Shown in pieces: positions 17,374-26,410 of a stretch of DNA of 64,000 nucleotides. Within the stretch, counting starts at the first letter, position 1, and every line of letters begins with the position of its first letter. The DNA is from Gynuella sp050296195. Its GTDB lineage: Bacteria > Pseudomonadota > Gammaproteobacteria > Pseudomonadales > Natronospirillaceae. Both the position numbers and the translations under genes were made by a program. The stretch lies in the NCBI RefSeq assembly GCF_050296195.1, contig NZ_JBNKRB010000043.1, one strand, 5' to 3'. Below the pieces are notes generated by a model, which saw nothing but the letters and a program-made list of their open reading frames with translations, had not been told where the DNA came from and did no database searches.

Positions 17374-17571
17374 GATTTACATCTCCTTCGTTGTTTAGCA
17401 CAGCGGCGGTATTGCCGTTGTTGCCAACGATGTTGTTCATTCACAATGGTGTTAGCGGCGGTTGGAGATGTTTCTTTTATATGAAATTGTTATTTTAAAG
17501 TCATTTAATATTCTTTTATCACAAACCGGTTGTCTAAAATGAAGAATACACGGTTAAAACATCTAAACTGA

Positions 17572-17587
17572 TGGAATGGCGATTGCT
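17572..17587 (+). promoter_or_regulatory. Candidate sigma-54 promoter for the FliT-like gene
   Basis: TGGAATG is followed after four bases by TTGCT, which gives the required GG-N10-GC spacing at 17573-17586. It lies about 70 bp before the ATG of the FliT-like gene. Sigma-54 drives many flagellar genes in related bacteria. Similarity to TGGCACG is partial. Confidence 0.5.
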
Positions 17588-17654
17588 CCAACAAGATGAT
17601 CCGTCAAAATAGCGGCAACAATTTGCCTTGTCTTTTACAAGTGGTTACAAATTT

Positions 17655-18002
17655 ATGAATACAGAGACACTTCCTAAGAAAATCCAGCGGGACTGGCAGA
17701 GCATTCGTCGAATGACAGATGAGATCGATCAACTATTTGCAGCAGACGATATTCAGGGACTGCTAGAGTGCAGCCAAAAAAGGCAGCAGAAAATTGAGGA
17801 TTTTTTTTCCTTCATTGAGATAAGCGCTTCGACAAGCCGCAATCAAATTCGTAGCCATATTGCCGATGACATCGACTATATCCGCGAACAGCACAGCAAA
17901 ATACGGCAGGTATTGGAGCAAAAACAGGAAATGCTGCTGAAGGAACAAAATCAGCTCAAAGTGCGCGCGAATGCACTCAAAGCCTATGGGGCTGAAGAAT
18001 AA
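17655..18002 (+). CDS. FliT/FlgN-like small flagellar chaperone candidate
   Basis: The 115-residue protein is almost entirely alpha-helical and charged, with an N-terminal helix containing RDWQSIRRMTDEIDQLF and a C-terminal coiled coil. This fits FliT-type or other export-chaperone-like flagellar proteins, but the similarity is weak by eye and I infer it partly from position. It is transcribed divergently from the giant flagellin and is preceded by a sigma-54-like promoter. I place the start at the ATG at 17655. An in-frame TTG at 17628 would add nine unconvincing residues. No fliS gene is visible nearby. Confidence 0.5.
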   Translation: MNTETLPKKIQRDWQSIRRMTDEIDQLFAADDIQGLLECSQKRQQKIEDFFSFIEISASTSRNQIRSHIADDIDYIREQHSKIRQVLEQKQEMLLKEQNQLKVRANALKAYGAEE

Positions 18003-18022
18003 TCATTACTGGTTGATGCCAG

Positions 18023-18163
18023 CTAAAACACGATTATTTTAGTGACGACTCGTAACAGGTGAGCCAGTTTCTTAAGAGGGATCCAGAAGGGGTTGGCAAC
18101 TTTGCCGTCTCGCAAATGTAGTATCAGAATGAGATCTTCACTGATATGCACGGCACCCGTCAT
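18023..18163 (-). CDS. Possible short hypothetical protein downstream of ald
   Basis: A 46-codon frame from an ATG at 18163 contains HISEDLILILHLRDGKV and a basic, hydrophobic end (LAHLLRVVTKIIVF). The same frame stays open upstream for about 29 codons, through the terminator hairpin, as far as the ald stop codon. It may therefore be the remnant of a longer gene. No family is recognised and no good ribosome binding site is seen. Confidence 0.27.
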   Translation of the reverse strand: MTGAVHISEDLILILHLRDGKVANPFWIPLKKLAHLLRVVTKIIVF

Positions 18164-18200
18164 CGCTTGGCCGTCATTCCAGAATCCCCTGAAATCGAAA

Positions 18201-18231
18201 AAAGCCTGACCGATTTGGAAGATCAGGCTTT
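18201..18231 (-). terminator. Rho-independent terminator after ald
   Basis: AAAGCCTGA (18201-18209) pairs with TCAGGCTTT (18223-18231) around a 13-base loop. On the minus strand the stem is followed by a T-run, just after the ald stop codon. Confidence 0.85.
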
Positions 18232-18247
18232 CTGATTCAATTAAAAC

Positions 18248-19366
18248 CTATTTTTCCAATGCTGCACGGGCATCCAAAAACTCGTAACCGAGGACATCGG
18301 CAACGGCTTTAAAGGTAACCTTACCTGCGTGCACATTCAGACCATTAAGCAGATGCACGTCATCGAGCAACGCCTGTTTCGCCCCTTTGTTTGCCAAAGC
18401 CACAGCAAACGGCAGAGTTGCATTGGTCAGCGCCATGGTTGAGGTGCGCGCAACGCCACCCGGCATATTGGCCACACAATAGTGAACAACCCCGTCTACC
18501 ACATAAGTAGGCTCCTGATGGGTTGTCGCTTTAGATGTTTCGAAACATCCACCCTGATCGATGGCTACATCCACAACAACGGCACCCTTCTTCATTTTAG
18601 CGATGATGTCTCTGGTTAACAGCTTTGGCGCAGCCGCTCCCGGAATCAGAACGGCACCAACGACCAGATCCGCTTCCAATGCATATTGCTCTATCGCATC
18701 CGCAGTTGAATACACACAGCGCAGACGACCATCGAACTCGCTGTCCAACTCACGCAAACGTGGCAGAGAGCGATCCAGGATTGTCACGTCAGCTCCCATA
18801 CCAACAGCCATCCGGGCGGCATGAGTACCCACGACACCACCACCGATAACCAACACTTTGGCAGGTGCAACACCCGGCACACCACCCAGTAACATTCCCA
18901 GTCCACCCTGAGCTTTTTCGAGGTGATGAGCACCTGCTTGAATGGACATGCGCCCAGCCACTTCAGACATCGGGGCCAGTAATGGCAGGCCACCGCGAGC
19001 GTCTGTCACCGTTTCATATGCAATACAGGTCGCTCCGGACTCTACCAGCAGGCGGGTCTGGTCCGGATCGGGTGCCAAATGCAGGTAGGTAAACAACACT
19101 TGTCCCGGACGCAGCATTTTGCATTCCTGAGGCTGTGGTTCTTTGACCTTGATGATCATGTCTGCAGTCGCAAAAATTTCCTGTGCCGTATCGATGATAC
19201 TGGCCCCTGCAGCGACATATTGCTCATTGTCAAAACCAATGGCCGCGCCGCCATCTCTTTCAACGATCACATTGTGGCCATTGGCCACCAGTTCGCGAAC
19301 ACCGCCAGGGGTTAAACCGATCCGATATTCGTGATTTTTAATTTCTTTTGGAACACCAATCAACAT
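18248..19366 (-). CDS. ald: Alanine dehydrogenase
   Basis: This NAD-dependent enzyme interconverts L-alanine and pyruvate plus ammonia. The 372-residue length is typical. The N terminus MLIGVPKEIKNHEYRIGLTP is diagnostic, and the catalytic His lies in LFTYLHLAPD. The NAD-binding fold shows GGGVVGTHAARMAVGMGADV. I chose the ATG at 19366 because AGGTG lies 7 bases upstream. An in-frame GTG at 19375 would add three residues. A divergent Lrp-type regulator gene starts 208 bp away, the usual arrangement for alanine-inducible ald control. Confidence 0.95.
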   Translation of the reverse strand: MLIGVPKEIKNHEYRIGLTPGGVRELVANGHNVIVERDGGAAIGFDNEQYVAAGASIIDTAQEIFATADMIIKVKEPQPQECKMLRPGQVLFTYLHLAPDPDQTRLLVESGATCIAYETVTDARGGLPLLAPMSEVAGRMSIQAGAHHLEKAQGGLGMLLGGVPGVAPAKVLVIGGGVVGTHAARMAVGMGADVTILDRSLPRLRELDSEFDGRLRCVYSTADAIEQYALEADLVVGAVLIPGAAAPKLLTRDIIAKMKKGAVVVDVAIDQGGCFETSKATTHQEPTYVVDGVVHYCVANMPGGVARTSTMALTNATLPFAVALANKGAKQALLDDVHLLNGLNVHAGKVTFKAVADVLGYEFLDARAALEK

Positions 19367-19574
19367 GACTATCACCTGTGTTATTCGTTACGTCTTCATG
19401 GTCAACAGTATAGGCAAGCGGCTTTTGAGATTCCTTAGCAATCTTACGAATTATAAAGATCATTTCAGATGGATATTTTCTAGTTATAGATGATTCAACT
19501 AATATTGATTTTATTTTAAGATGATTTCACTATTAGCACATTCTATACAACCCGCCAAAATCAGGCCCTATCTT

Positions 19575-20060
19575 ATGAAAAGACGCGCCAAAGAACTCAA
19601 TACCATTGATCGCAATATTCTGCGGGTACTGCAGAGGAACGGCCGTACTTCTTATGCAGAATTGTCCCGCAAAGTCGGATTGAGCCCGACACCGTGCATG
19701 GAACGGGTGAAGAAACTGGAAAAAGACGGGGTCATCCTCGGCTATAGCGCTCTGGTCAATCCAGAGTTTCTGGATTCTGCTCTGGTAGTATTGGTACAAA
19801 TCCGGCTGAATCGTTCGGCCCAGGATATTTTCGATCAATTCAGGGAAGCGATTGCCAGGCTACCGGAAGTACAGGAGTGTTACTTGGTTTCGGGTAACTT
19901 CGACTATCTCATTAAAGCCCGCGTTGCCGACATGAGTGCTTACCGGAAGTTTTATGGCGAGACTCTGCTGACTCTGCCGGGCGTCCAGGAGAGTACCAGC
20001 TACGTGGTCATGGAACAGGTCAAGGAGACTCTGGAAGTGCCGGTACGTTATAAGCGCTGA
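19575..20060 (+). CDS. lrp: Lrp/AsnC-family regulator, probable activator of ald
   Basis: The protein of about 161 residues has an Lrp-type helix-turn-helix (NTIDRNILRVLQRNGRTSYA, then the recognition region LSRKVGLSPTPCMERVKKLE) and a RAM effector domain ending TSYVVMEQVKE. Length and sequence are close to true Lrp. I prefer the start MKRRAKELNT at 19575 over the upstream frame opening at 19521, which adds 18 residues unlike Lrp. Its divergent position to ald suggests control of alanine catabolism. It could instead be the global Lrp, so the symbol is given on family similarity. Confidence 0.85.
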   Translation: MKRRAKELNTIDRNILRVLQRNGRTSYAELSRKVGLSPTPCMERVKKLEKDGVILGYSALVNPEFLDSALVVLVQIRLNRSAQDIFDQFREAIARLPEVQECYLVSGNFDYLIKARVADMSAYRKFYGETLLTLPGVQESTSYVVMEQVKETLEVPVRYKR

Positions 20061-20125
20061 TTCTTTTAATATCGGCAGCAGCCACGTAACATGTTGCCTC
20101 TTTTTTTAGTTGTCTCAGAGTTATC

Positions 20126-21223
20126 ATGTCCAGTCATAAAATCAAAGTGGCAGTTGTTTTCGGTGGACGCTCAGCCGAGCACGAAGTGTCACTTCAGTCA
20201 GCCCAAAATGTTATCAACTCTCTCGATCCGGAAAAGTTTGAGCCGGTCCTGATCGGTATTGATCGCGAAGGCAGATGGTTCCTCAATGAACAGTCTATCC
20301 AGCTGTTAAATGCTGATAATCCCTCTGACATTGCCCTCAATCTGTCGGCCCCACAGGTAGGGCTTATTCCCAATGGTCCGGAAAGACGACTGGTCCGGAT
20401 CGATAGCCAGGAAACCCTCGGTCAGGTGGATGTTATCTTTCCAGTTCTGCACGGTCCTTATGGAGAGGACGGTTCTATTCAGGGACTAGCCAAAATGGCA
20501 AATCTTCCCTGTGTAGGCGCTGATGTCACAGCCAGTGCGCTGGGTATGGATAAAGACATTATGAAACGCCTGTTGCGCGATGCCGGTATTCTGAATGCTG
20601 AATTTATGACTCTGTATCACTGGCAGTCGGAGTGGCCACTGGCACAGATAGAAACAGAATTTGGTTACCCCGTTTTCATCAAGCCCGCCAATATGGGTTC
20701 GTCCGTCGGTGTCAGCCGCGCTAAAAACCGGGAACAACTGGATCAGGCCATTCGTTACGCATTCAAATACGACCAGAAGGTATTGGTGGAGAAAGCCGTT
20801 GAGGGCCGCGAACTGGAAATATCCCTGCTTGGAAACGATGACATCATGGCCTCCTGCGTGGGCGAAATTGTCGCCACTGATCAGTTTTACAGCTATGAGA
20901 GCAAATATATTGATGCCGATGCCGCTGAACTGAAAATACCTGCCGATATCAGTGCTGAGCAAACTGCCAGAATCCAGCAGACAGCGATTGCAGTCTATCG
21001 CCTGCTTGGTTGCTCGGGCCTTGCCCGGGTGGATATGTTTCTGACCCCGGAGGATGAAATTTTCATCAATGAAATCAATACCCTACCAGGGTTCACCAAT
21101 ATCAGCATGTATCCGAAATTATGGGAGCAGTCAGGAATGTCGCAGCAGCAATTGGTTACCCGGCTAATTGAGCTGGCCCTGGAACGGTTCGATCAGAAAC
21201 GGCATCTCAGCACCAACCGATAA
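20126..21223 (+). CDS. ddlA: D-alanine--D-alanine ligase
   Basis: This cytoplasmic ATP-grasp enzyme makes the D-Ala-D-Ala dipeptide for peptidoglycan. The 365-residue length fits the DdlA class. The family markers are all present: VVFGGRSAEHEVSL, HGPYGEDGSIQG, the ATP-grasp segment VFIKPANMGSSVGVSRA, and the metal-binding end FINEINTLPGFTNISMYPKLW. It follows the lrp-type gene by 65 bp on the same strand and sits in an alanine-themed neighbourhood. It is not in a division/cell-wall cluster, which also favours ddlA over ddlB. Confidence 0.93.
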   Translation: MSSHKIKVAVVFGGRSAEHEVSLQSAQNVINSLDPEKFEPVLIGIDREGRWFLNEQSIQLLNADNPSDIALNLSAPQVGLIPNGPERRLVRIDSQETLGQVDVIFPVLHGPYGEDGSIQGLAKMANLPCVGADVTASALGMDKDIMKRLLRDAGILNAEFMTLYHWQSEWPLAQIETEFGYPVFIKPANMGSSVGVSRAKNREQLDQAIRYAFKYDQKVLVEKAVEGRELEISLLGNDDIMASCVGEIVATDQFYSYESKYIDADAAELKIPADISAEQTARIQQTAIAVYRLLGCSGLARVDMFLTPEDEIFINEINTLPGFTNISMYPKLWEQSGMSQQQLVTRLIELALERFDQKRHLSTNR

Positions 21224-21367
21224 CAGCCTTACCTTACCAAAACAACGCCAGACAGCTATCATGCCTCTTTAAGCAGGTTGCAGGTTTCTTGTGCTAAAGC
21301 AGCATTTGCAATACACATGGAAATCAACAACCTGCCAGAGTGCTTGTGCACTCCAAAGGAGGCTCAA

Positions 21368-21922
21368 ATGAAAAATACATCCATACTGAGTACGCCCACC
21401 ATTATTCTGCACTGGCTCATCGCGCTGGCTTTTATCTTTATGCTTCCACTAGGCTTTTACATGCGGGCCACTTACAACCTTGAGCTTTATTACTATCACA
21501 AGTCCATTGGCGTCATTGTGTTTTGTCTGGCTCTGATCCGTATTGTCTGGCGAATCCGGGAAGGCTGGCCGGCAGTAGATGACGCGCATCCGCGTTATGA
21601 ATTGATACTGGCCAGGATCACGCACTGGATTTTGATTCTGGCCACCATTGGTATGCCCCTTTCCGGGATGATGTATTCTGGTGCCGGCGGTTTTAGTCTG
21701 CATGTATTTGAGTGGGTCATCATTCCTCCAAACCCGTCAGCGGATGACCCTCATAAAATGGTGCCCTATAACGACTTCATCTATCGTCTGGGAGTATTTG
21801 GCCATACTAAACTGGTATACATCGTACTGGCCGCCCTGGTGCTTCATATCGTTGGCAGCTTAAAACACCACTGGTTGGATAAAGATGCAACCTTGAGACG
21901 CATGCTGGGCCTGAGACGATAG
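21368..21922 (+). CDS. Cytochrome b561
   Basis: This protein of about 184 residues has four membrane segments and conserved His residues (TIILHWLIALAF, YYHKSIG, ITHWILI and LHIVGSLKHHW), which would hold two b-type haems as in the prokaryotic cytochrome b561 family. It probably passes electrons between quinone and a periplasmic acceptor or superoxide. AAAGGAGG precedes the ATG at 21368, which decides the start over a frame opening at 21278. It converges with the galR-like gene with only four bases between stop codons. Confidence 0.9.
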   Translation: MKNTSILSTPTIILHWLIALAFIFMLPLGFYMRATYNLELYYYHKSIGVIVFCLALIRIVWRIREGWPAVDDAHPRYELILARITHWILILATIGMPLSGMMYSGAGGFSLHVFEWVIIPPNPSADDPHKMVPYNDFIYRLGVFGHTKLVYIVLAALVLHIVGSLKHHWLDKDATLRRMLGLRR

Positions 21923-21926
21923 CTCG

Positions 21927-22940
21927 TTAAGCTGATCTGGCAATCACCGATTTGCGTTCTACCAGGCTCGGAATGAATTCCAGTTCACCGCCATGGTCGG
22001 GGTACTGTTCAGGGTCAATCATCGACAGAACCCTCAAAGCAGCCCTTGCCCCCATTGCATTGATTGGATAATGGATTGTCGTCAGACTGGGCCGCAAATA
22101 TTTGGCCATATCCACATCATCAAAGCCGATGACCGAAACATCCTCAGGAACTTTCAGATGATGGTCATCAAGGGCGTTAATAGCACCAACTGCCATCTGA
22201 TCGCTATAGGCAAACAGCGCTGAAAATGACTGCCCGCTATGTATCAGCCGTTTAGTGGCTTCATACCCCCCTTGTTCATCCGGGAACGCTCTCATCACCA
22301 ATTCGTTACGGGGTTGAATAGAGGCTTGCCGAAGTGCCTCAAAATAGCCCTGCTCACGCTCCAGACCATCGGGTACCGAAGCCAGGTTACTGCAGATAAA
22401 GGCGATTTCCCGGTGGCCTTTTTGGATGAGAAACTCAGTCGCCAAGTGGCCGCCATTAACGTTGTTAACAAAAATACAGCGGTCTTCCAGCCCTGGAATC
22501 AGGCGGTTGATAAACACTACCGGTGTCGGTCGACTGGCAACTTCCCGCAAGGCGTCATCGCTGAGCGCCTTGGAATGCAGTATCAATCCATCACAGCGAC
22601 GCTGAATCAAAAACTCAATTGCCTCACGCTCCATATGGTCTGTGTGATAACCGCTGGTGATGATGACATGTTTGCCTTCCTGAACAACAACCTTGTCGAT
22701 CCCCTGCATCGCTTGGGCAAAAAAGATTCCGCCCAACTCCCCGACCATCAAGCCGATACAGTCAGAACGGTTACTGACTAAGGCCCTGGCGAGCGTGTTG
22801 GGTCGATAGGCCACCTCTTTCATCGCTTGGTTCACGGCATCCCGTTTCTCCTGAGCAACAGATTCGGGGTTATTAATCACGCGTGAAACCGTAGAAATAG
22901 AAACGCCAGCTATTCGGGCTACATCCTTAATCGTGGCCAT
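21927..22940 (-). CDS. galR: LacI/GalR-family repressor of the gal operon
   Basis: The 337-residue protein opens with MATIKDVARIAGVSISTVSRV, a textbook LacI/GalR helix-turn-helix, with the hinge VAYRPNTLARALVSN. It ends with a sugar-sensor domain carrying FAYSDQMAVGA and VIGFDDVDMAKYLRP. It is divergent from galTKM, and a perfect palindromic operator lies between them at 23033-23048. This makes galactose-responsive control of galTKM, and probably of itself, the best reading. The symbol is assigned on context. Confidence 0.88.
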   Translation of the reverse strand: MATIKDVARIAGVSISTVSRVINNPESVAQEKRDAVNQAMKEVAYRPNTLARALVSNRSDCIGLMVGELGGIFFAQAMQGIDKVVVQEGKHVIITSGYHTDHMEREAIEFLIQRRCDGLILHSKALSDDALREVASRPTPVVFINRLIPGLEDRCIFVNNVNGGHLATEFLIQKGHREIAFICSNLASVPDGLEREQGYFEALRQASIQPRNELVMRAFPDEQGGYEATKRLIHSGQSFSALFAYSDQMAVGAINALDDHHLKVPEDVSVIGFDDVDMAKYLRPSLTTIHYPINAMGARAALRVLSMIDPEQYPDHGGELEFIPSLVERKSVIARSA

Positions 22941-23032
22941 AGGTTAAGCTCCTGATCATTGTAAATAGTGCTGGGAATAACTGCATAAAAACCCAGGAGA
23001 CACAAATTGTAACAGACCGTATCAATAATTAT

Positions 23033-23048
23033 TTGAAAACGTTTTCAA
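23033..23048. promoter_or_regulatory. GalR/LacI-type operator
   Basis: This is a perfect 16-bp palindrome, TTGAAAACGTTTTCAA, with the central CG typical of LacI-family operators. It lies 41 bp before the galT ATG and 93 bp from the divergent galR start. A second, imperfect half-site, CGAAAACGTCAA, follows at 23064-23075 and may allow cooperative binding. Confidence 0.85.
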
Positions 23049-23089
23049 GAAAAACCATAATAACGAAAACGTCAACCGGAAATCACTTT

Positions 23090-24133
23090 ATGACCACTTT
23101 CGATGCAGTCAATGATCCTCACAGAAGGCTCAATCCGCTGACCGGTAACTGGATACTGGTTTCACCCCATCGGGCCAAACGTCCCTGGCAGGGACAATCC
23201 GAACAGTCAGAAGACTCAGTGACTCCCAGTTATGATCCTAACTGCTATCTGTGCGCAGGTAACAAACGAATATCCGGTGACCATAATCCAGACTATCAAA
23301 ACACCTATGTCTTTGGTAACGATTTTGCCGCTCTCAAAGCCGATACGCCAGAATTTCAACAACAGGATCCTCTTTTTACACTTCAGGCAGAACAAGGCGA
23401 GGCCAGAGTAATATGTTACTCACCAGATCACTCTAAAACGCTGCCGGAAATGACCGCAGATGAAATCAAAGTCGTGGTCGACACCTGGATCGAACAGTAC
23501 CAGGATCTGGGCAGCCGCTATGCCAGTGTGCAGATCTTCGAGAACAAAGGCTCGGTTATGGGTTGTTCACAACCACACCCCCATGGCCAGATCTGGGCAC
23601 AAAAGCACCTGCCAACGGAAATCAAGCTCGAAGACCTTCATCAGCGCGAGTATTTTGAGCGTTATCAGCGGCCAATGCTGCTGGATTATGTTGAACAGGA
23701 AGTGCAAAAGCAGGAACGGGTGATTGTCGCTAACGATGATTGGGTGGCGGTAGTACCTTACTGGGCCATGTGGCCCTTTGAGTCGATGATTCTGCCACGC
23801 TTTCAGATAGCACAAATGCCTCAGTTATCACTTCAGCAACGTCAGTCCCTGGCAGAAATAGTTCGTTTATTAACCATCCGCTACGACAATTTGTTCCAAT
23901 GTTCCTTCCCCTATTCCATGGGGTGGCATGGTGCTCCATTTAATGGAGAAGATAATGCACACTGGCAATTGCATGCACATTTTTATCCGCCATTGCTGCG
24001 CTCTGCGACCGTTAAAAAATTTATGGTCGGCTATGAAATGCTGGGCGAACCACAACGTGATCTGACGCCGGAACAAGCTGCCCAAAAATTACAGATGCTG
24101 TCTGACACACATTATAAGAGACAATCCAAATGA
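23090..24133 (+). CDS. galT: Galactose-1-phosphate uridylyltransferase
   Basis: This Leloir-pathway enzyme swaps UMP between UDP-glucose and galactose-1-phosphate. The 347-residue length matches family norms. The active-site HPHGQIW (nucleophile His) is intact, zinc-binding CYLCAG lies near the N terminus, and NPLTGNWILVSPHR opens the domain. I place the start at the ATG at 23090 (MTTFDAVNDPHRRL). A longer frame opening in the operator at 23033 is not credible. It is the first gene of galTKM, with a four-base stop/start overlap with galK. No galE is present in the window. Confidence 0.95.
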   Translation: MTTFDAVNDPHRRLNPLTGNWILVSPHRAKRPWQGQSEQSEDSVTPSYDPNCYLCAGNKRISGDHNPDYQNTYVFGNDFAALKADTPEFQQQDPLFTLQAEQGEARVICYSPDHSKTLPEMTADEIKVVVDTWIEQYQDLGSRYASVQIFENKGSVMGCSQPHPHGQIWAQKHLPTEIKLEDLHQREYFERYQRPMLLDYVEQEVQKQERVIVANDDWVAVVPYWAMWPFESMILPRFQIAQMPQLSLQQRQSLAEIVRLLTIRYDNLFQCSFPYSMGWHGAPFNGEDNAHWQLHAHFYPPLLRSATVKKFMVGYEMLGEPQRDLTPEQAAQKLQMLSDTHYKRQSK

Positions 24134-25284
24134 CCCTCGAAGCTCAACTGAATCAAACATTTCTCAGCCTGTACCAGCGCCCAGCAGATAAGATTTACCA
24201 GGCTCCGGGACGGGTCAATATTATTGGCGAACATACTGACTACAATGACGGCTTTGTACTACCGGCCGCAATCGACTACTGCAATATGATCGCTGCCTCC
24301 ACCCGGGATGACCGAATCATTGAGCTAACCGCTGTCAATATGGGATTAACTACCAGCCGTTTTCATCTTGATGAGGAAATCACCGCCGACCCTGACGCCA
24401 GCTGGAGCAATTACATCCGTGGCGTGGTCAAAGAATTAAGGCAGCGCGGATATCAACTTTGTGGTGCCAATCTGGTTATCACGGGTAACGTGCCTACGGG
24501 TGCCGGTTTAAGCTCTTCAGCGGCGTTGGAAATGGTGACGATTTCATGTCTGTGTGATTTGAGTGGTGAAACCATTGATGGTGTCCAGGCAGCACTCGTC
24601 GGCCAGGCAGCAGAAAATAATTTTGTCGGCACTCAGTGCGGCATCATGGATCAGTTGATTTCTGCATTGGGAGTATCCGAGCGGGCTCTATTGATTGATT
24701 GTCGCAGCCTCGAAACCAAAGCATACAAACTGCCGGAAAACACCTCATTGGTAATCATCAATTCTGCTGTCAAACGCGGTCTGGTTGACTCTGAATACAA
24801 TGTTCGCCGCCAACAGTGTGAACAGGTATCCCGACAACTGAATGTCAAAGCACTACGGGATGTGTCGCTGACTCAACTTGAAAGCCATAAAGATCAGATT
24901 GACCCGGTGGCGTATAAACGGGCATTACATGTGGTGACTGAAAACGACCGCACGGTTGAGGCTGCTCAGGCGATGGAAGCGGGCGATATGAAGCGTCTCT
25001 CCACGCTGATGGCGCAGTCTCATATTTCAATGCGCGATGATTTTGAAATTACCGTCCCGGCCATCGACACTCTGGTGGACATTATTGCTGAAGTTGTGGG
25101 ACAGAATGGCGGAGTTAGAATGACTGGCGGTGGTTTTGGTGGCTGTGTGATAGCATTGGTGCCCGAAATATTACAACAGCAGGTTATTGACGCTGTCACT
25201 GAACAATACCCGGCGAAAACCGGCCTGACACCGGAAATTTTCATTTGCAAAGCCAGTCAGGGTGCTTTTGCTAACCAGGCATGA
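24130..25284 (+). CDS. galK: Galactokinase
   Basis: This GHMP-family kinase phosphorylates galactose at C1 using ATP. The 384-residue protein shows the galactokinase signature APGRVNIIGEHTDYNDG near residue 25, the phosphate-binding GNVPTGAGLSSSAALE, the catalytic-Asp region QCGIMDQL, and the C-terminal VRMTGGGFGGC. The ATG overlaps the galT stop by four bases, which implies translational coupling. Its stop lies 10 bases before the galM start. Confidence 0.96.
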   Translation: MTLEAQLNQTFLSLYQRPADKIYQAPGRVNIIGEHTDYNDGFVLPAAIDYCNMIAASTRDDRIIELTAVNMGLTTSRFHLDEEITADPDASWSNYIRGVVKELRQRGYQLCGANLVITGNVPTGAGLSSSAALEMVTISCLCDLSGETIDGVQAALVGQAAENNFVGTQCGIMDQLISALGVSERALLIDCRSLETKAYKLPENTSLVIINSAVKRGLVDSEYNVRRQQCEQVSRQLNVKALRDVSLTQLESHKDQIDPVAYKRALHVVTENDRTVEAAQAMEAGDMKRLSTLMAQSHISMRDDFEITVPAIDTLVDIIAEVVGQNGGVRMTGGGFGGCVIALVPEILQQQVIDAVTEQYPAKTGLTPEIFICKASQGAFANQA

Positions 25285-25294
25285 GGTAACCAAT

Positions 25295-26365
25295 ATGACC
25301 GCAATGGTTTCAAGACAAATTTATGGGCTGCTGCCAGATCAGTCCAGGGCTGAATTAGTCGTACTCAAGAACAGCCATGGCAATGAAATCTCAATCTGTA
25401 ACTTTGGTCTGAATGTAACAGATCTGATGATTGCCGATCAGAATGGGAAGCCTACTAATGTGGTATTGGGCTGTGGCGATTTGAAAGGGTTTTATGAACA
25501 GAATATCGGTCTTAACTCAATTGTAGGTCGCTTTGCCAACCGTATCGATCGTGGCCGCATGCCCGTCGGAGACAAGGTTTATCAGCTTGACTGCAATCTT
25601 GGCCCACATCATTTGCATGGCAACAATGATTTTTCCAAAAACCTGTGGACGATCAAGAAAGCGGAATTGACAGATGGTATCCCTACCCTGGTCGTTGAAC
25701 GAGCCTCAGCTGATGGCGAACAGCACTATCCTGGAAATGTGCTGTGCACCATTACCATTACGTTCGATGATGAAAACCGGGTTCGTTTTGATATTCATGC
25801 GACCACCGATCAAGCTACACACCTGAATGTCACGCATCATGCCTATTTCAATCTGAGTGGACAGACAAATCAGAAAGTCACCGATCATTTGTTTAAAATT
25901 CATGGCAGCCAGGTCACGGAGTGTGATGAGTTATTGATCCCGTCAGGGGAGTTGGTTTCTGTGAAGGACGGGGTGCTCGATTTCACTGATTATCGCTCAA
26001 TCGAGGATGCTCTGAACAGTGGCGAGGACTTCGTCAAAAACTATGGCGGCATTGATCATAATTTTGTGATCAAAACCCAAAACGATGATGATCTGATGCT
26101 GCAGGCCGAAGCCATCAACCCTGATACAGGGATTCGTCTGCAAGTCAGTTCCACCCAGCCCGGTGTACAGTTTTTTACCGGTCAGGTACTGGACGGAACA
26201 CAAAATCGTGATGGAGGTGTTTATCAGAACTTCGCCGGCTTCTGTCTGGAGCCTCAGCATTTTCCGGATACACCAAACCACAAACACTTTCCGTCGACAC
26301 TGATTACACCGGAACATGCTTATCACGAAACCATTGAATGGCAGTTTGATATTTATCGTCCGTGA
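25295..26365 (+). CDS. galM: Aldose 1-epimerase (galactose mutarotase)
   Basis: This cytoplasmic enzyme interconverts the alpha and beta anomers of galactose to feed GalK. The protein of about 356 residues shows the mutarotase motifs: NSIVGRFANRI, HHLHGN, the catalytic-His region NVTHHAYFNLSG, and the catalytic Glu near GFCLEPQHFPDTPNH. I chose the ATG at 25295, just after the galK stop, over an upstream frame opening inside galK. It is the last gene of the operon, followed by a strong hairpin. Confidence 0.94.
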   Translation: MTAMVSRQIYGLLPDQSRAELVVLKNSHGNEISICNFGLNVTDLMIADQNGKPTNVVLGCGDLKGFYEQNIGLNSIVGRFANRIDRGRMPVGDKVYQLDCNLGPHHLHGNNDFSKNLWTIKKAELTDGIPTLVVERASADGEQHYPGNVLCTITITFDDENRVRFDIHATTDQATHLNVTHHAYFNLSGQTNQKVTDHLFKIHGSQVTECDELLIPSGELVSVKDGVLDFTDYRSIEDALNSGEDFVKNYGGIDHNFVIKTQNDDDLMLQAEAINPDTGIRLQVSSTQPGVQFFTGQVLDGTQNRDGGVYQNFAGFCLEPQHFPDTPNHKHFPSTLITPEHAYHETIEWQFDIYRP

Positions 26366-26383
26366 TCATTGCCAAATCGCACT

Positions 26384-26410
26384 GAATAGCCCACTTCGAG
26401 TGGGCTATTC
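26384..26410. terminator. Hairpin ending galTKM and the GGDEF-EAL gene
   Basis: A perfect 12-bp stem (GAATAGCCCACT at 26384-26395 and AGTGGGCTATTC at 26399-26410) with a 3-base loop sits between convergent genes, overlapping one base of the GGDEF-EAL stop codon. The T-run is poor, but the stem is very stable and well placed. Confidence 0.75.

Noticed and set aside
17401..17416. Sigma-54 promoter for the giant flagellin
   Set aside because: The GG-N10-GC spacing occurs on the minus strand, but the -12 element lacks TTGC and it is too close to the start codon.
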